Shown here: piece after piece, positions 17,664-26,247 of the stretch
Numbering within the stretch: position 1 is the stretch's first letter
How the letters are laid out: each line of letters starts with the position of its first letter
From: Leptolyngbya subtilissima AS-A7
Lineage (GTDB): Bacteria; Cyanobacteriota; Cyanobacteriia; Phormidesmidales; Phormidesmidaceae
Assembly (NCBI RefSeq): GCF_039962255.1
Contig: NZ_JAMPKY010000001.1
Span: forward strand, 744,001-808,000
DNA: 64,000 nucleotides
Direction of reading: 5' to 3'
Translations under genes and position numbers: made by a program
The notes under the pieces: generated by a model
Databases searched by the model: none
What the model was told of the DNA's origin: nothing
The model's input: only the letters and a program-made list of their open reading frames with translations

Positions 17664-19646
17664 CTATTTTGTTGCTGCCTGACGGCGGTAGTAAGCCGAT
17701 AGAGCAACATTGCGGGCAGTCTCTTGGGGATTGTCTGCAACCAGTGCGGGAACAACCTCAACTGGAATGCCCAGCTTGGCAGCTTTGCTTTTGATCAGCT
17801 CTGCTAGCTGGTTGTAGCTCCAGTGGTGCAAGCGCAGGCTAGCAGCGCGAGCATAGCGCTTTTGGGCCGCTACCGAACCGACAATCTTGATAGCGGCTTG
17901 GGCTCGGAGCTGGGCTTCTAGTTTGTCTCTTAAGCCTCTGGTCTCGGGCAGCACGATAGCCGACACCTGGGCTTGGTAGGCGGCATCTACAACCCGTTTA
18001 GCCAAGACTTGATTGAGATAGTTGCCTAAGTTGGCTTCTTGGTAGGGAGCATAGTGCTCCCGTTTTAGGGCTTTATGGCGTTCATGGTTATGGCGCTGTT
18101 GCTGGATCTTTTGCTGTCGGAGGAGATGGGACTGATCGGTTTTGGCATTGGTGGTTTTGAGCAGTTGCCGAGTTGATCGATAGTAGAGGGATTGTTTGCT
18201 CCGTAGATCGACCACGGCTAGAGTGACGGGGTGCTGCAAGGCAAAGCTGACGCCTAGGATTAGGTGGGGTTGTCCTTCGTGGGGCTCCCGACTGGGCAGG
18301 GGAATAGGATACTGCTCGATAGGCTGGAGGCGATTTAGATGTCCTTGGCGTTGTTTCGCGACTTTGCTGGCAGAGTCGGGTGGGTAAAGGTTGGGGTTTT
18401 GAGTGCTGTTGAGTTTTTTCTGCCGCTTCTGCTCGATCCCCTCACGGGTTAAAAGCTGGGTATCAATCTGGCAGTGGAGGTAAAGGTAGTTATCCTGCCA
18501 AGGATTCCCGGTAGGTTGGTGGGATGACTGGTTAGCTGGTTTCCAGAGCAGGCTGGCGGTACGGAGGAGGAGAAGGCTGCCGGAGATGGGGCCTTTGCCA
18601 CGCTTGTAGACATCCCAATCCTGTACAAACCGCTGGAAGTAATGATGCTGTCTGCGATCACACTGCACCTTAAACACATGTTCGCCCAGCCCGTTGAATT
18701 TGACGCAGATTTGTTGCTTGGGCGGTTTACCTTTACCTCGGGGTCTTTCTTCCACAAACCAGGTCAGGTCATTATTGCTGCCATACAAGATGGGATAGGG
18801 GAGGGGATTGGGTTTCCTTAGCAGTTGGGCCTTCCACTGAGCTAGCTCTGCTGCGCTGTTGGGGATCTGGTGAGTGAGTAATTCCAGGGCTTCCAAAAAG
18901 GTCTTATCGGTCAAGTCTCGGCCCTTGGGGAGTCTGCTTGCCAGCTGTTCTTCTAGGCGCTTAGCGGCTTTTTGCTTGCTCAGCAGCATGTGCTGATAGC
19001 GTTCGGGCTTCTCTGGTTTTTCTAACACTGCACAGCCATTCTTGAGCAAATGAACAGCGACACAGCGGGTTAGCAGAGAGGAGGATTCGTCGTAAAGCTC
19101 AAAGAGCTGATTGACTAACTGGCGTTTTGAAACGGTTCTGTCACTTCGTTCGCGCTGCTGTTGGCTGCCTCTACGAGACAGAGGAAGTTTGGGCTGGTCT
19201 GCTTGAAGCTGATCTATGACCCTCTGTAAGATTTCCTTTGCGCTGGCCCGAAAGGAGTCCCAATCTAAACTGCATAGTTCCAATATATCGGCATCGCTCT
19301 TCAGGATGTCGATCCAGCGTTTGAGACCATCAAGCCGCTGCTGGCGGGACGCTTGGAGGGCAAACCAGGCATCGTAGGTATAGGCCACAATCATTGCAGC
19401 AGAGCTATAAAAGCGGCCTGGCTGGCCGGAAAAGCGCTCATCTTGCCGGAGGGATGCACAGAGATCGCGAATTGCCCTAGCAGGAATCTTGCCAGCTTGT
19501 CTCCAATTTTCGAATTCAGTTTGGAGAGGGATAACCTGCATTAATTCTGAAACCAATGGTGTGTTGAAATGAGCCATCAAATTCCAGACATATTGTCGGG
19601 TAGCTACTAAAGCTGTCAACTGACACTGAATTGTGATAACACCCAT
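17664..19646 (-). CDS. cas12k: Cas12k, nuclease-dead effector of a V-K CAST
   Basis: Cas12k binds guide RNA and tracrRNA and marks the target for TnsB/TnsC/TniQ without cutting. The 660-residue length is close to known Cas12k proteins (about 640). The N-terminus ITIQCQLTALVATRQYVWNL followed by LMAHFNTPLVSEL is diagnostic by my recall of ShCas12k. So are the internal LPKGRDLTDKTFLEALELL and the C-terminal KYGxx-free ending NVALSAYYRRQAATK. The RuvC-like region is ILGVSFALQHPVTLAVVDL near residue 470. Its Asp/Glu set is degenerate, as expected for this family. The ATG at 19646 is the natural start. No MerR-like CvkR regulator gene was found upstream. Confidence 0.96.
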   Translation of the reverse strand: MGVITIQCQLTALVATRQYVWNLMAHFNTPLVSELMQVIPLQTEFENWRQAGKIPARAIRDLCASLRQDERFSGQPGRFYSSAAMIVAYTYDAWFALQASRQQRLDGLKRWIDILKSDADILELCSLDWDSFRASAKEILQRVIDQLQADQPKLPLSRRGSQQQRERSDRTVSKRQLVNQLFELYDESSSLLTRCVAVHLLKNGCAVLEKPEKPERYQHMLLSKQKAAKRLEEQLASRLPKGRDLTDKTFLEALELLTHQIPNSAAELAQWKAQLLRKPNPLPYPILYGSNNDLTWFVEERPRGKGKPPKQQICVKFNGLGEHVFKVQCDRRQHHYFQRFVQDWDVYKRGKGPISGSLLLLRTASLLWKPANQSSHQPTGNPWQDNYLYLHCQIDTQLLTREGIEQKRQKKLNSTQNPNLYPPDSASKVAKQRQGHLNRLQPIEQYPIPLPSREPHEGQPHLILGVSFALQHPVTLAVVDLRSKQSLYYRSTRQLLKTTNAKTDQSHLLRQQKIQQQRHNHERHKALKREHYAPYQEANLGNYLNQVLAKRVVDAAYQAQVSAIVLPETRGLRDKLEAQLRAQAAIKIVGSVAAQKRYARAASLRLHHWSYNQLAELIKSKAAKLGIPVEVVPALVADNPQETARNVALSAYYRRQAATK

Positions 19647-19879
19647 GAAACCCTATCTTGAAGAAAGATTGCCTCAATGCGCTTTGTGGTTAAGCAGATG
19701 CTTTTCCCTTTGAAACTCAAAAATCCCAACTCTCCGCTGAAACTTAGAGGATAGATATTCCAAGACGAAATACTTTTGGAGATCGTCATCAACCTTACGA
19801 ATAGGCAATGAATCGACCGTAGCAAAGCAAAAGATATCGATTTCCATGTAACTTCAAAAGCCTATGGAGAGAATTGGAG
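19647..19879. other. Upstream region of cas12k
   Basis: A 69-residue frame at 19616-19825 overlaps the cas12k start and resembles no regulator. The cas12k promoter should lie here. Confidence 0.4.
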
Positions 19880-20299
19880 TTAGCAATTACTCCTGCTACT
19901 TCTGACAAGGCTTAGTTGCCTTAGTCCTTCAAAAATTAATCTTTGCTTTAACTTTAGATCTGTCAAAGACAACTTCTCCTCCTGCATATCTCTGACTTTA
20001 AGGACACCCAAAAATCGGGAAGGTGCATCTAGCTTTTCTTCCGTATAAGCAAGAATATGGGTTATGTTGTTTGGGTCATAGCGAAGTCTTACCTTGTTTA
20101 TTTGGGGATCCAAAAGGCAATCTCCCTGATAAATTTGATTAAAAATTTGCACAAAGCCAGGTTTTTGTACCCTTCTCCCCGATTCTTGCTTCAGAAGGCA
20201 TAAATCAAAACTTTGCTTATCAGGTACGTCGGGTTTGACTTCGTCTTGAATTTCATCAACAGATTCATCCGATGGTAGCTTGGGCGACAGTTCGCTCAT
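19880..20299 (-). pseudogene. Orphan TnsB C-terminal domain
   Basis: The 139-residue frame aligns by eye with the C-terminal beta-barrel of V-K TnsB. It has SFDLCLLKQESGRRVQKPG, where ShTnsB has a DLDICLMKQ-like segment, then FNQIYQGDCL, and KVRLRYDPNNITHILAY, the classic Mu-type barrel strand. The catalytic DDE core and DNA-binding domains are absent, and no tnsC or tniQ follows. It has its own ATG (20299) and an acidic N-terminal stretch (PSDESVDEIQDEVKPDV), so an expressed stand-alone domain is possible. I call it a remnant by default. It is on the cas12k strand, 233 bp upstream. Confidence 0.75.
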
Positions 20300-20866
20300 G
20301 GCAAAACCTAAATCAGCAGTTTTGTTGGATTCTACACTAGCTGAAAAAATGATTCTCGAAATTGGCAGGAATCATAAGATATTCTTGAGGGATATTTCTC
20401 AAAGCAAGTGGCTTAAAAAACTGACCTTGATTATTCTGGCGTAAAGTCTGAAAAGCCTGTAGTTCAAGGATATTGACTATAGATAGGTATACAAAGCTAA
20501 AGGATTTGTTTGCTTCCCCAAACGACCAACTATCTTGATATAAGTTCGTTTCATTTTTTGCTTACCAGTGAATGATTTGGCTTAAGCTGTCTGCCGCACT
20601 AAATCATTAGTTGGCTTGGTAAAATTGACTATCTGAATGTTCAGATCGAGATAGATCGGATGGTCTACGCTTAAGATGATAGGCTTTCTAAGCGACATTG
20701 GAGGAATTTAATATGCCAGAGGACTAATTTGGTTTGAAAGCTCTTGTGAATATACGTCGATAAGCAGAACTTATGACAAACAGGATTTTAGCCCCTTGCA
20801 TAGAAGGAAAGCATTTCTTGTGTGTAGTCTCAACTACAAACCCAGAAGAACCCTAACCATAATCAA
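20300..20866. other. AT-rich gene-less stretch beside the TnsB remnant
   Basis: I looked here for the rest of tnsB and for a second transposon end with repeats like those at 16445-16560 and found neither. No open frame of note is present. Confidence 0.5.
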
Positions 20867-21511
20867 TCAGGGGCCTAGGTAGTCCATTATCTCAACCAAC
20901 TTCTCTTTTGCTACAGTCCAGTGGTCATGCGACAAATGACTCAGATTTACCAGAACTGAGCTGTAGTCCACGATAAACAGGAAGTCATTCTCAGTAATTG
21001 TTGCTGGGAACCAGTCGCCCTCGACAACATATTTCTTCTGAAGAGCTTCCAGGTCAAATGTTGCGGTCTCTACAGCAAAGGCATACAGCCCATCGAACTG
21101 GCTCCCCATTGCCAAGGACGTAAGCTGAAACTGAATACCCTGGGCGGAAACTAGGGGCTCAGGTACCTGCCGGTGGTTCGCGTCTCCGTGTGCAGCAGCG
21201 GCAAGGCTCGCTATTTCCTTAGCCGCAAACTTCAGCCTATTCTGAGCGTCCTTGACATAAGAGCTGAAATCGACCTCTATCCCCCTTGCCTTCAGCTCTG
21301 AGTCGAGGTTCTGAGTTACCAGATCTAAGGAAGTTTTGAGCAGAGCTGCATCTGTCAGCCTCTCAAACTGGGCCTTCTCCAGCATGGTCTCTTTGACCAA
21401 CTCGTTGAAGGTAGCATCAACGACCAGGTTGTTATGCCGCTCCTGGTTGCGTAGCAAGTCAATCAGGTTATCGAACAAGTAAGCCCCATTAGGGGAGTAC
21501 AGAAACTTCAT
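20867..21511 (-). CDS. Unknown protein paired with a nuclease-like gene
   Basis: The 214-residue product is mostly helical and charged, with a long Ala/Lys/Glu segment (LKFAAKEIASLAAAAHGD) in the middle and an aromatic C-terminal part (VEGDWFPATITENDFLFIVDY). I do not recognise a family. Its ATG overlaps the stop of the upstream gene (21508-21511, ATGA), so the two are translationally coupled and likely work together. It has no HIP1 sites, like the whole island. Confidence 0.6.
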   Translation of the reverse strand: MKFLYSPNGAYLFDNLIDLLRNQERHNNLVVDATFNELVKETMLEKAQFERLTDAALLKTSLDLVTQNLDSELKARGIEVDFSSYVKDAQNRLKFAAKEIASLAAAAHGDANHRQVPEPLVSAQGIQFQLTSLAMGSQFDGLYAFAVETATFDLEALQKKYVVEGDWFPATITENDFLFIVDYSSVLVNLSHLSHDHWTVAKEKLVEIMDYLGP

Positions 21512-22176
21512 AACAAAATCTCCGTCAGATAAACTTGGTACTGGTTAGTGCCCAGAAAGGCTGTCGCCACCAAAAGCCCTCTGATAGAGCGCGTGTTTAG
21601 CTCTGAGCAGGCAGAGGTGTAAGAGGCCAAGCGGATAACCTCCTCGTCTATGGTTCGCTGGAGAGCTACTAGAGAGCCTGTAGAGGCTTTGGACTCCACC
21701 AGGTAGATCGCGCCATCGAGTGCGACCATCACGATGTCTGGATAGTCCTGGATAGGGCGGGCTAACTTACGGCAGCGATACAGTCGCTGAGCCAGAAATC
21801 CAGAAACCCCCTCCCCAATGCCCGCCACTGCTGTCTTGCTTGGGGATACAGAATGATTTTCACTACGACTGTAGAACAGAGGCGGGTAACCCGGTGCCAG
21901 AAAGTGCCCGCCGCGATAGGTAAACCAGATGTTGAGTTCCTCCAACGGGTCAAATACAACCTGTTCGGAGTACCGCCAAACACACCCTCGCAACACATCC
22001 TCGTGAAGCTCTAGGGTCTCCGTGGATCTATAGTCCACCAGACATTGACTGAGTTGTTGCTGGAATCGTAACTGTAGTCCCCGCCGACTAGCAGAGGCTT
22101 TAGCAATGGCTTGCAGTGTGGGAGATAACGAAATCTGTCGCCGTGAAATTGAAAGGCTAATCACTAGGAGTAACAC
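21508..22176 (-). CDS. Putative PD-(D/E)XK nuclease-like protein
   Basis: The 222-residue protein has YPDIVMVALDGAIYLVESKA near residues 150-170, which fits the Asp-(x)n-ExK core of the PD-(D/E)XK nuclease superfamily. An upstream helix with Arg/Glu and a following helix (LQRTIDEEVIRLASY) complete the usual core. No known restriction enzyme family is recognised. It overlaps the next gene by four bases. A nuclease-like gene coupled to an unknown partner inside a transposon suggests defence cargo; that is inference. Confidence 0.55.
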   Translation of the reverse strand: MLLLVISLSISRRQISLSPTLQAIAKASASRRGLQLRFQQQLSQCLVDYRSTETLELHEDVLRGCVWRYSEQVVFDPLEELNIWFTYRGGHFLAPGYPPLFYSRSENHSVSPSKTAVAGIGEGVSGFLAQRLYRCRKLARPIQDYPDIVMVALDGAIYLVESKASTGSLVALQRTIDEEVIRLASYTSACSELNTRSIRGLLVATAFLGTNQYQVYLTEILL

Positions 22177-22225
22177 GATAGACCTAGCCTCAAGTTACTC
22201 AGGTCTTCAGCGTTTGAACCCCTTT

Positions 22226-22244
22226 ACCTATCACTGTGATAGGT
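22226..22244. repeat. Perfect 9-bp palindrome at a stop codon
   Basis: ACCTATCAC-T-GTGATAGGT covers the stop codon of the HTH gene ending at 22231. It may be a stem at the end of that transcript or an operator. Confidence 0.6.
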
Positions 22245-22560
22245 CATCATCTTGATCCACTGGTGGACAAATGTATTTTCTGTACCGTCTGAATCCAGGA
22301 GGCAGTTTGTCGTAGTGCTTCAATAAGAAGTGCATCTCCGCTAATCGTCGCTGATATAACGGTTCTGCCTCCCTACGGCCTTCTCCTTGAGCAAACCATC
22401 GATCTACAGTCGGCAGTGAACATCCGCAAATCTGAGCCATTTGGGCATGAGTGACAGCCCAGCGGCTGTAGAACTCCTGAGGAGACATTTTTAGAGTGCA
22501 TTTCGAGTAGAACTTCAGTAAAGCGAGTTCCTGCTGCCCAAGGCTCCGTGGATGCCTCAT
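22231..22560 (-). CDS. Small helix-turn-helix protein
   Basis: The 109-residue product contains an HTH of the transposase/regulator kind: THAQMAQICGCSLPTVDRWF at about residues 35-54, followed by a basic/aromatic segment (RRLAEMHFLLKHYDKLPPGF). It probably binds DNA. Its start overlaps the upstream gene by four bases (22557-22560), so the two are coupled. No named family can be given. Confidence 0.65.
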   Translation of the reverse strand: MRHPRSLGQQELALLKFYSKCTLKMSPQEFYSRWAVTHAQMAQICGCSLPTVDRWFAQGEGRREAEPLYQRRLAEMHFLLKHYDKLPPGFRRYRKYICPPVDQDDDLSQ

Positions 22561-22925
22561 GACTCGGCTGCTCTCTGGAGACGAACACGCCGGTTGGAGA
22601 GCCGTATCAACCGAGTATGGATTAAATCAGCTTGCCAAACGACAGCGTATTGTTCCTGCCTCTGGCAGGATTTATTCCCCGGTATCGTGGCGATGTAGCA
22701 CCAGTCCCCCTGTCCACCCTCGCTTCTAGGGATATAACCCCAGTGGATGACCCGTCCCCATTTTCTACCCTTTCTAGACTGTGCCCCGGTCGTATACCAG
22801 CACACCTGCTCACCCACATCGAATTTCCTCTGATCGCAAGTGGGTGTCTTTCCACTTTGCGGCAGGTAATCAGTAGGATTCCTAAAGGCAATAATTGCGG
22901 CTTCATAATCACGAAATACAGTCAT
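22557..22925 (-). CDS. Unknown protein, paralogue of the gene at 22998
   Basis: The 122-residue product has KFDVGEQVCWYTTGAQSRKG, then WGRVIHWGYIPRSEGGQGDW, then QYAVVWQADLIHTRLIRLS. The neighbour at 22998-23354 shares the order FDQDDKVCWKA / GVVKGYGIRP / RYVLLWQDDI, so both look like one beta-rich domain duplicated. A small SH3-like or chromo-like barrel would fit, but that is inference. It is coupled to the HTH gene downstream. Confidence 0.55.
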   Translation of the reverse strand: MTVFRDYEAAIIAFRNPTDYLPQSGKTPTCDQRKFDVGEQVCWYTTGAQSRKGRKWGRVIHWGYIPRSEGGQGDWCYIATIPGNKSCQRQEQYAVVWQADLIHTRLIRLSNRRVRLQRAAES

Positions 22926-22997
22926 AGTTTGGCTTTGAGTAATTTTCCTAGATTAATCGTCATAGCTCAGGCAACTGGCATGGGCTCAGGGGGACAG

Positions 22998-23354
22998 TCA
23001 GGGAAGACAGTTCCTCTTTTCCACACTGACAAGGACGCTCCATGGCCCAAGAATGTCGTCCTGCCATAGCAACACGTACCGCATTTGTTCTAATGAAGGA
23101 CTGGTTTTATCCAGCTCAACCAGGTAATTCCAACGCCATTGCCCAAAGTGCTCCACCGGACGAATGCCGTATCCCTTGACAACACCGTGGTCAATGACTT
23201 CTCTCCCATCAGAGTCCTGTGCTTTCCAGCAAACCTTGTCATCTTGATCAAACCGCTGCTTGGGCCATTCCTTGGGATACGTGTCGCGCCAGGACTCTGA
23301 AAATGGCTCTAGCAGCCCATCCAGCGCATTCTGATACGCTAAAAATCCTCGCAT
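22998..23354 (-). CDS. Unknown protein, paralogue of the gene at 22557
   Basis: The 118-residue product shares motif order with the gene downstream (VCWKAQDSDG, GVVKGYGIRPVEHFGQWRW, YVLLWQDDILGPW). It is divergent from an XRE regulator gene, and the 92-bp gap holds two palindromes. It is probably controlled by that regulator. Confidence 0.55.
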   Translation of the reverse strand: MRGFLAYQNALDGLLEPFSESWRDTYPKEWPKQRFDQDDKVCWKAQDSDGREVIDHGVVKGYGIRPVEHFGQWRWNYLVELDKTSPSLEQMRYVLLWQDDILGPWSVLVSVEKRNCLP

Positions 23355-23372
23355 CTACAACACTTCAAACGT

Positions 23373-23448
23373 AATGTACCTTATAAGATACATTATGTAC
23401 CCAGATGAATGTAGACTTATGAGATACAACTCATGAATATTGAGTTGT
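23373..23448. promoter_or_regulatory. Two nested palindromic operators between divergent genes
   Basis: The first is a 22-bp near-palindrome at 23373-23394 (AATGTACCTTATAAGATACATT). The second is ACAACTCA (23426-23433) facing TGAGTTGT (23441-23448), which overlaps the GTG start of the XRE gene. Placement at the start codon and in a divergent gap suggests autorepression plus control of the leftward operon. Confidence 0.6.
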
Positions 23449-23692
23449 GGAAAACAGCAGTCAAGCCGATATTAAAGTCCTTTTTGGCAAAGCCGTTCGT
23501 CGTCGCCGAAGAGAGTTAGATATTTCTCAAGAAGCGCTGGCCGAAAGGGCTGGTATGAATCGAACCTACGTTTCGAGCGTCGAGCGAGGTGAGCGCAATC
23601 CGACCCTTGAATCGATTGACCACTTTGCCAGAGCCTTAGACATCACGGTCTCAAGACTGTTTGTTGATTATGGAATTGAGGATGCGGAGTAA
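23447..23692 (+). CDS. XRE/Cro-type small regulator
   Basis: The 81-residue protein is nearly all HTH_3 domain: RRRRRELDISQEALAERAGM then NRTYVSSVERGERNPTLESI. Its size and sequence resemble controller proteins of restriction-modification systems and phage Cro-like repressors. GTG at 23447 is the start. A palindrome overlaps this start, which fits self-repression. No restriction or methylase gene is directly adjacent, so controller function for an RM system is not supported. Confidence 0.85.
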   Translation: MENSSQADIKVLFGKAVRRRRRELDISQEALAERAGMNRTYVSSVERGERNPTLESIDHFARALDITVSRLFVDYGIEDAE

Positions 23693-23897
23693 ATCCACTT
23701 CTGAAGCGACAAACTGATCTCCCATCTACGAGTGGTTAGGGTCGGGAGAATTGCCTCTTCAGTAAAGGCTGACAGTGCTTAGCGCAGCCTCGATTCCTAG
23801 TAGCGTAGCGATGCTTTAGAAGCCCACGTAGACGCTATAGGATCTTGAGCCACTCCTAAAGAGTCTCAGAAGCAGAAGCACAGTAACACTGAGATCC

Positions 23898-25244
23898 CTA
23901 TCCCCGGCTCAGCGCTTTCATGACCAGCCTCGGTTCCAAGAAAGCTGTAGGTGGCTTCACCATGTGGGCCACTTCAGTAAACCGAATATGGATCCATCCT
24001 TCCTGCTTCGACTTCTGAATGATTCTTTCTATGTACCCTTGAAACAGCCCAGCCATTGGACTAGACGGCACGATCCCTTCAGTCAAGGGGAACTGTAAGT
24101 CGGAACCCGTGGCAGCAGCCCAAGGGAATTCCAGTACCTTTGCTAATCTTTGCTGGAAACGAAAGGTCTCTAAAGGCTGGTGGCTCCTAGGCTGCTGTTG
24201 GAGCCAGTCCCGCAGTTCCATGGCCGATACGGCACTAACGGTCATTCCCTGACCATAGACGGGACATAGAGCACAGACTGAATCGCCGATGGCCGCAAAG
24301 CCATGGGGCACTTGGAGTTTTTCATAGTGGAACAACCGATTAGCCGTTGCCCGATGGGCCTTGATGTCGGATACCGGCTCTGCTGCTTTGAGCGCTTCGT
24401 AGAAGGTTGGATGAGCCAGGCTGTAGGCAAAGTCAAGAAAGCCATCTGGTTCCAACGGTGGATAGTCTTTGCTGTAACCGCCCAGAGTAGCAATCAGCTC
24501 ACCACCTTCTACTTGAGCCATGTAGCCCAATCGGCAATTGTCTGGAGCCTCCTGAGCAATCAGCAGCACCTTCCAATCTGCTTTCCATGCCTCTGGAATC
24601 CGCAGGCGTTGCGTGGCATAGCCAACAAATGGATTAACGACTGTAGCAACTGGGACTGGAGCACCGATAGCTTCAAGCCACTCGGGTGCGCGGGTACTGC
24701 GTCCGCTGGCATCAACAACTAAGGCAGCCGAAAGCTGTTGCTCATCCCCCTGGCGGCCAGAGCGGTAGCAAATACCACTGATTTGATCAGGATCTCCAAG
24801 GAGACCACAAACCCGGCTGCTCTCAAGCCACTCCACGTTGGGTAGCTTGGCAACATAGCGACGAATAGTTGTCTCTAGCAGGGGACGGGTACACGTCACT
24901 GAAACCAGATTCGAATCCCCCTCAAAAGTGGCGTTGAAGCCCCCTTGATGGAAGTAATGGAATTCTTTGCCCCAATCAATCGAGACAGCACCTGCCAGTT
25001 CTAGGTCTTTTTCAATACCGGGAAAAAGCTCCTGCAGAATACGGTACCCTCGGACGAATAGGACATGAGGCTGAACTGACTGGGGTACTCCACGCCGAGG
25101 CGCACTGGTGGGTGGTAATTGATCCCGCTCAACGACAACCACCTGGTCGAAGGTTTCCGACAGTACCCGAGCAGCTAAGAGCCCAGCGATACTTCCTCCA
25201 ATAACGACAGCCCGTGATGGAGAGGTGCCACTACTCATAGCCAA
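23898..25244 (-). CDS. FAD-dependent monooxygenase/oxidoreductase
   Basis: The 448-residue flavoprotein has the Rossmann start AVVIGGSIAGLLAARVL, the mid-region AALVVDASGRSTRAPEWL and the FAD ribityl motif GFAAIGDSVCALCPVYGQGM. These place it in the aromatic hydroxylase/halogenase/geranylgeranyl-reductase superfamily. Tryptophan-halogenase WxWxIP is not seen, so hydroxylase or reductase activity is more likely. The substrate is unknown. It lies alone, with a short dispersed repeat upstream near 23790-23840. Confidence 0.82.
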   Translation of the reverse strand: MAMSSGTSPSRAVVIGGSIAGLLAARVLSETFDQVVVVERDQLPPTSAPRRGVPQSVQPHVLFVRGYRILQELFPGIEKDLELAGAVSIDWGKEFHYFHQGGFNATFEGDSNLVSVTCTRPLLETTIRRYVAKLPNVEWLESSRVCGLLGDPDQISGICYRSGRQGDEQQLSAALVVDASGRSTRAPEWLEAIGAPVPVATVVNPFVGYATQRLRIPEAWKADWKVLLIAQEAPDNCRLGYMAQVEGGELIATLGGYSKDYPPLEPDGFLDFAYSLAHPTFYEALKAAEPVSDIKAHRATANRLFHYEKLQVPHGFAAIGDSVCALCPVYGQGMTVSAVSAMELRDWLQQQPRSHQPLETFRFQQRLAKVLEFPWAAATGSDLQFPLTEGIVPSSPMAGLFQGYIERIIQKSKQEGWIHIRFTEVAHMVKPPTAFLEPRLVMKALSRG

Positions 25245-25443
25245 AGCCTTTTTCGTTGGTGGATTCTTGATTAGAATATCAAGCCCATCCTACAGGCGGT
25301 GTAGAAATTCCTTAACTCTCACAAGCTGCTCGTGAGGGGAGACACAAGCCAGGCGAATAAAACGACAGGTACCCAGAAACCGGCCCCGTCGTCAATAGTT
25401 ACGATCTGGTCACGGCAAGAATTGGAAGGAGGAGAGTGAGTTC

Positions 25444-26133
25444 GTGGCGATGCCCAATAGAGTTAGGCCCCTTGAAGAAGCGCTGCCAGGTCACAAGCGC
25501 TACATTGAGCTACACCAGCAAGGCTGGGATAATGGCGAGATTGCTGACGTGATGGACGTGTCCCGCGAGCGAGTGCGGCAGGTATTGAGTTTCTACGGCC
25601 TGAAAAGCGTGAAGAGTGCGTCTCGTGAAGTAGCTGACAAGCAGCTCGTTGACGCGATTCGTCGTCTGTATGACTTTGAAGACCTAAGAGAGATTGCTAG
25701 GAGTATGCGAGTGGCAGCATCTGCCCTGGAAGAGGCTGTTCGGCAGCGAGACCCGTTAGCGCTTACACTCCAAGCCGAACAGCGAGCTGAAAGGCACAAG
25801 ACAGCCCTGCAGCAACGCCTACAGGAGAAACTTGCCTACTGGAAGTCGGTCAGTCCGGTTGGTTTGCTGACAGTAACGTCTATGTGGCGAGATGAGTCTG
25901 GGGAGTTTCGCGCTGGTGCTCGGTGTGAGTGTGGCCGTGAGACCAGCGTGTGCCTGGCATTCCTGCGAAAGGGGCGAGTGTTTTCTTGCGGTAGGTCAGG
26001 TTGCCACGGACAAGTCAGGGCTTCAGCTGGTGCATTTAAGGCTAAAGCGTATCAAGCTGCTAAAGGCGAGCCAAAACATCGAGCCCGGAGAGGAGGAGAG
26101 TGCGATCAGGAGAAGCAGTTTGTGCGCTTATAA
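25444..26133 (+). CDS. DNA-binding protein with N-terminal HTH and C-terminal zinc-ribbon-like motif
   Basis: This 229-residue product opens with a sigma/resolvase-like HTH (GEIADVMDVSRERVRQVLSF, about residues 28-50). The C-terminal region has ARCECGRETSVCLAFL and VFSCGRSGCHGQV, two CxC/CxxxxC-type clusters that should bind zinc. Between them lies a helical Gln/Arg-rich linker. GTG at 25444 is the start. The gene probably encodes a regulator or a replication/maintenance protein of mobile DNA; the family is not recognised. Confidence 0.6.
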   Translation: MAMPNRVRPLEEALPGHKRYIELHQQGWDNGEIADVMDVSRERVRQVLSFYGLKSVKSASREVADKQLVDAIRRLYDFEDLREIARSMRVAASALEEAVRQRDPLALTLQAEQRAERHKTALQQRLQEKLAYWKSVSPVGLLTVTSMWRDESGEFRAGARCECGRETSVCLAFLRKGRVFSCGRSGCHGQVRASAGAFKAKAYQAAKGEPKHRARRGGECDQEKQFVRL

Positions 26134-26247
26134 CAAGCGACTTTCAATTCAATGAGAAAGCTTTCAAGGTCGTCAGTACGGAGGTATTCCAGCAGGGCAG
26201 CTAACTGCCGTCATCCACCGCTAAGCAGCCCAGTTCTTACAGAGGGT

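Noticed and set aside
17664-19646. TnpB or IS607-type accessory gene instead of Cas12k
   Set aside because: Length, N-terminal sequence, adjacent tracrRNA and CRISPR array all fit Cas12k.
19616-19825. 69-residue frame upstream of cas12k as a CvkR-like regulator
   Set aside because: No MerR or other DNA-binding motif is visible and it overlaps the cas12k start.
20300-20866. Second transposon end beside the TnsB remnant
   Set aside because: No inverted copies of the TTCGCA...ATGTCG units and no TGTAC terminus were seen.
23447-23692. XRE protein as controller of a restriction-modification system
   Set aside because: No methylase gene lies nearby and the HsdR remnant is 2.5 kb off and dead.
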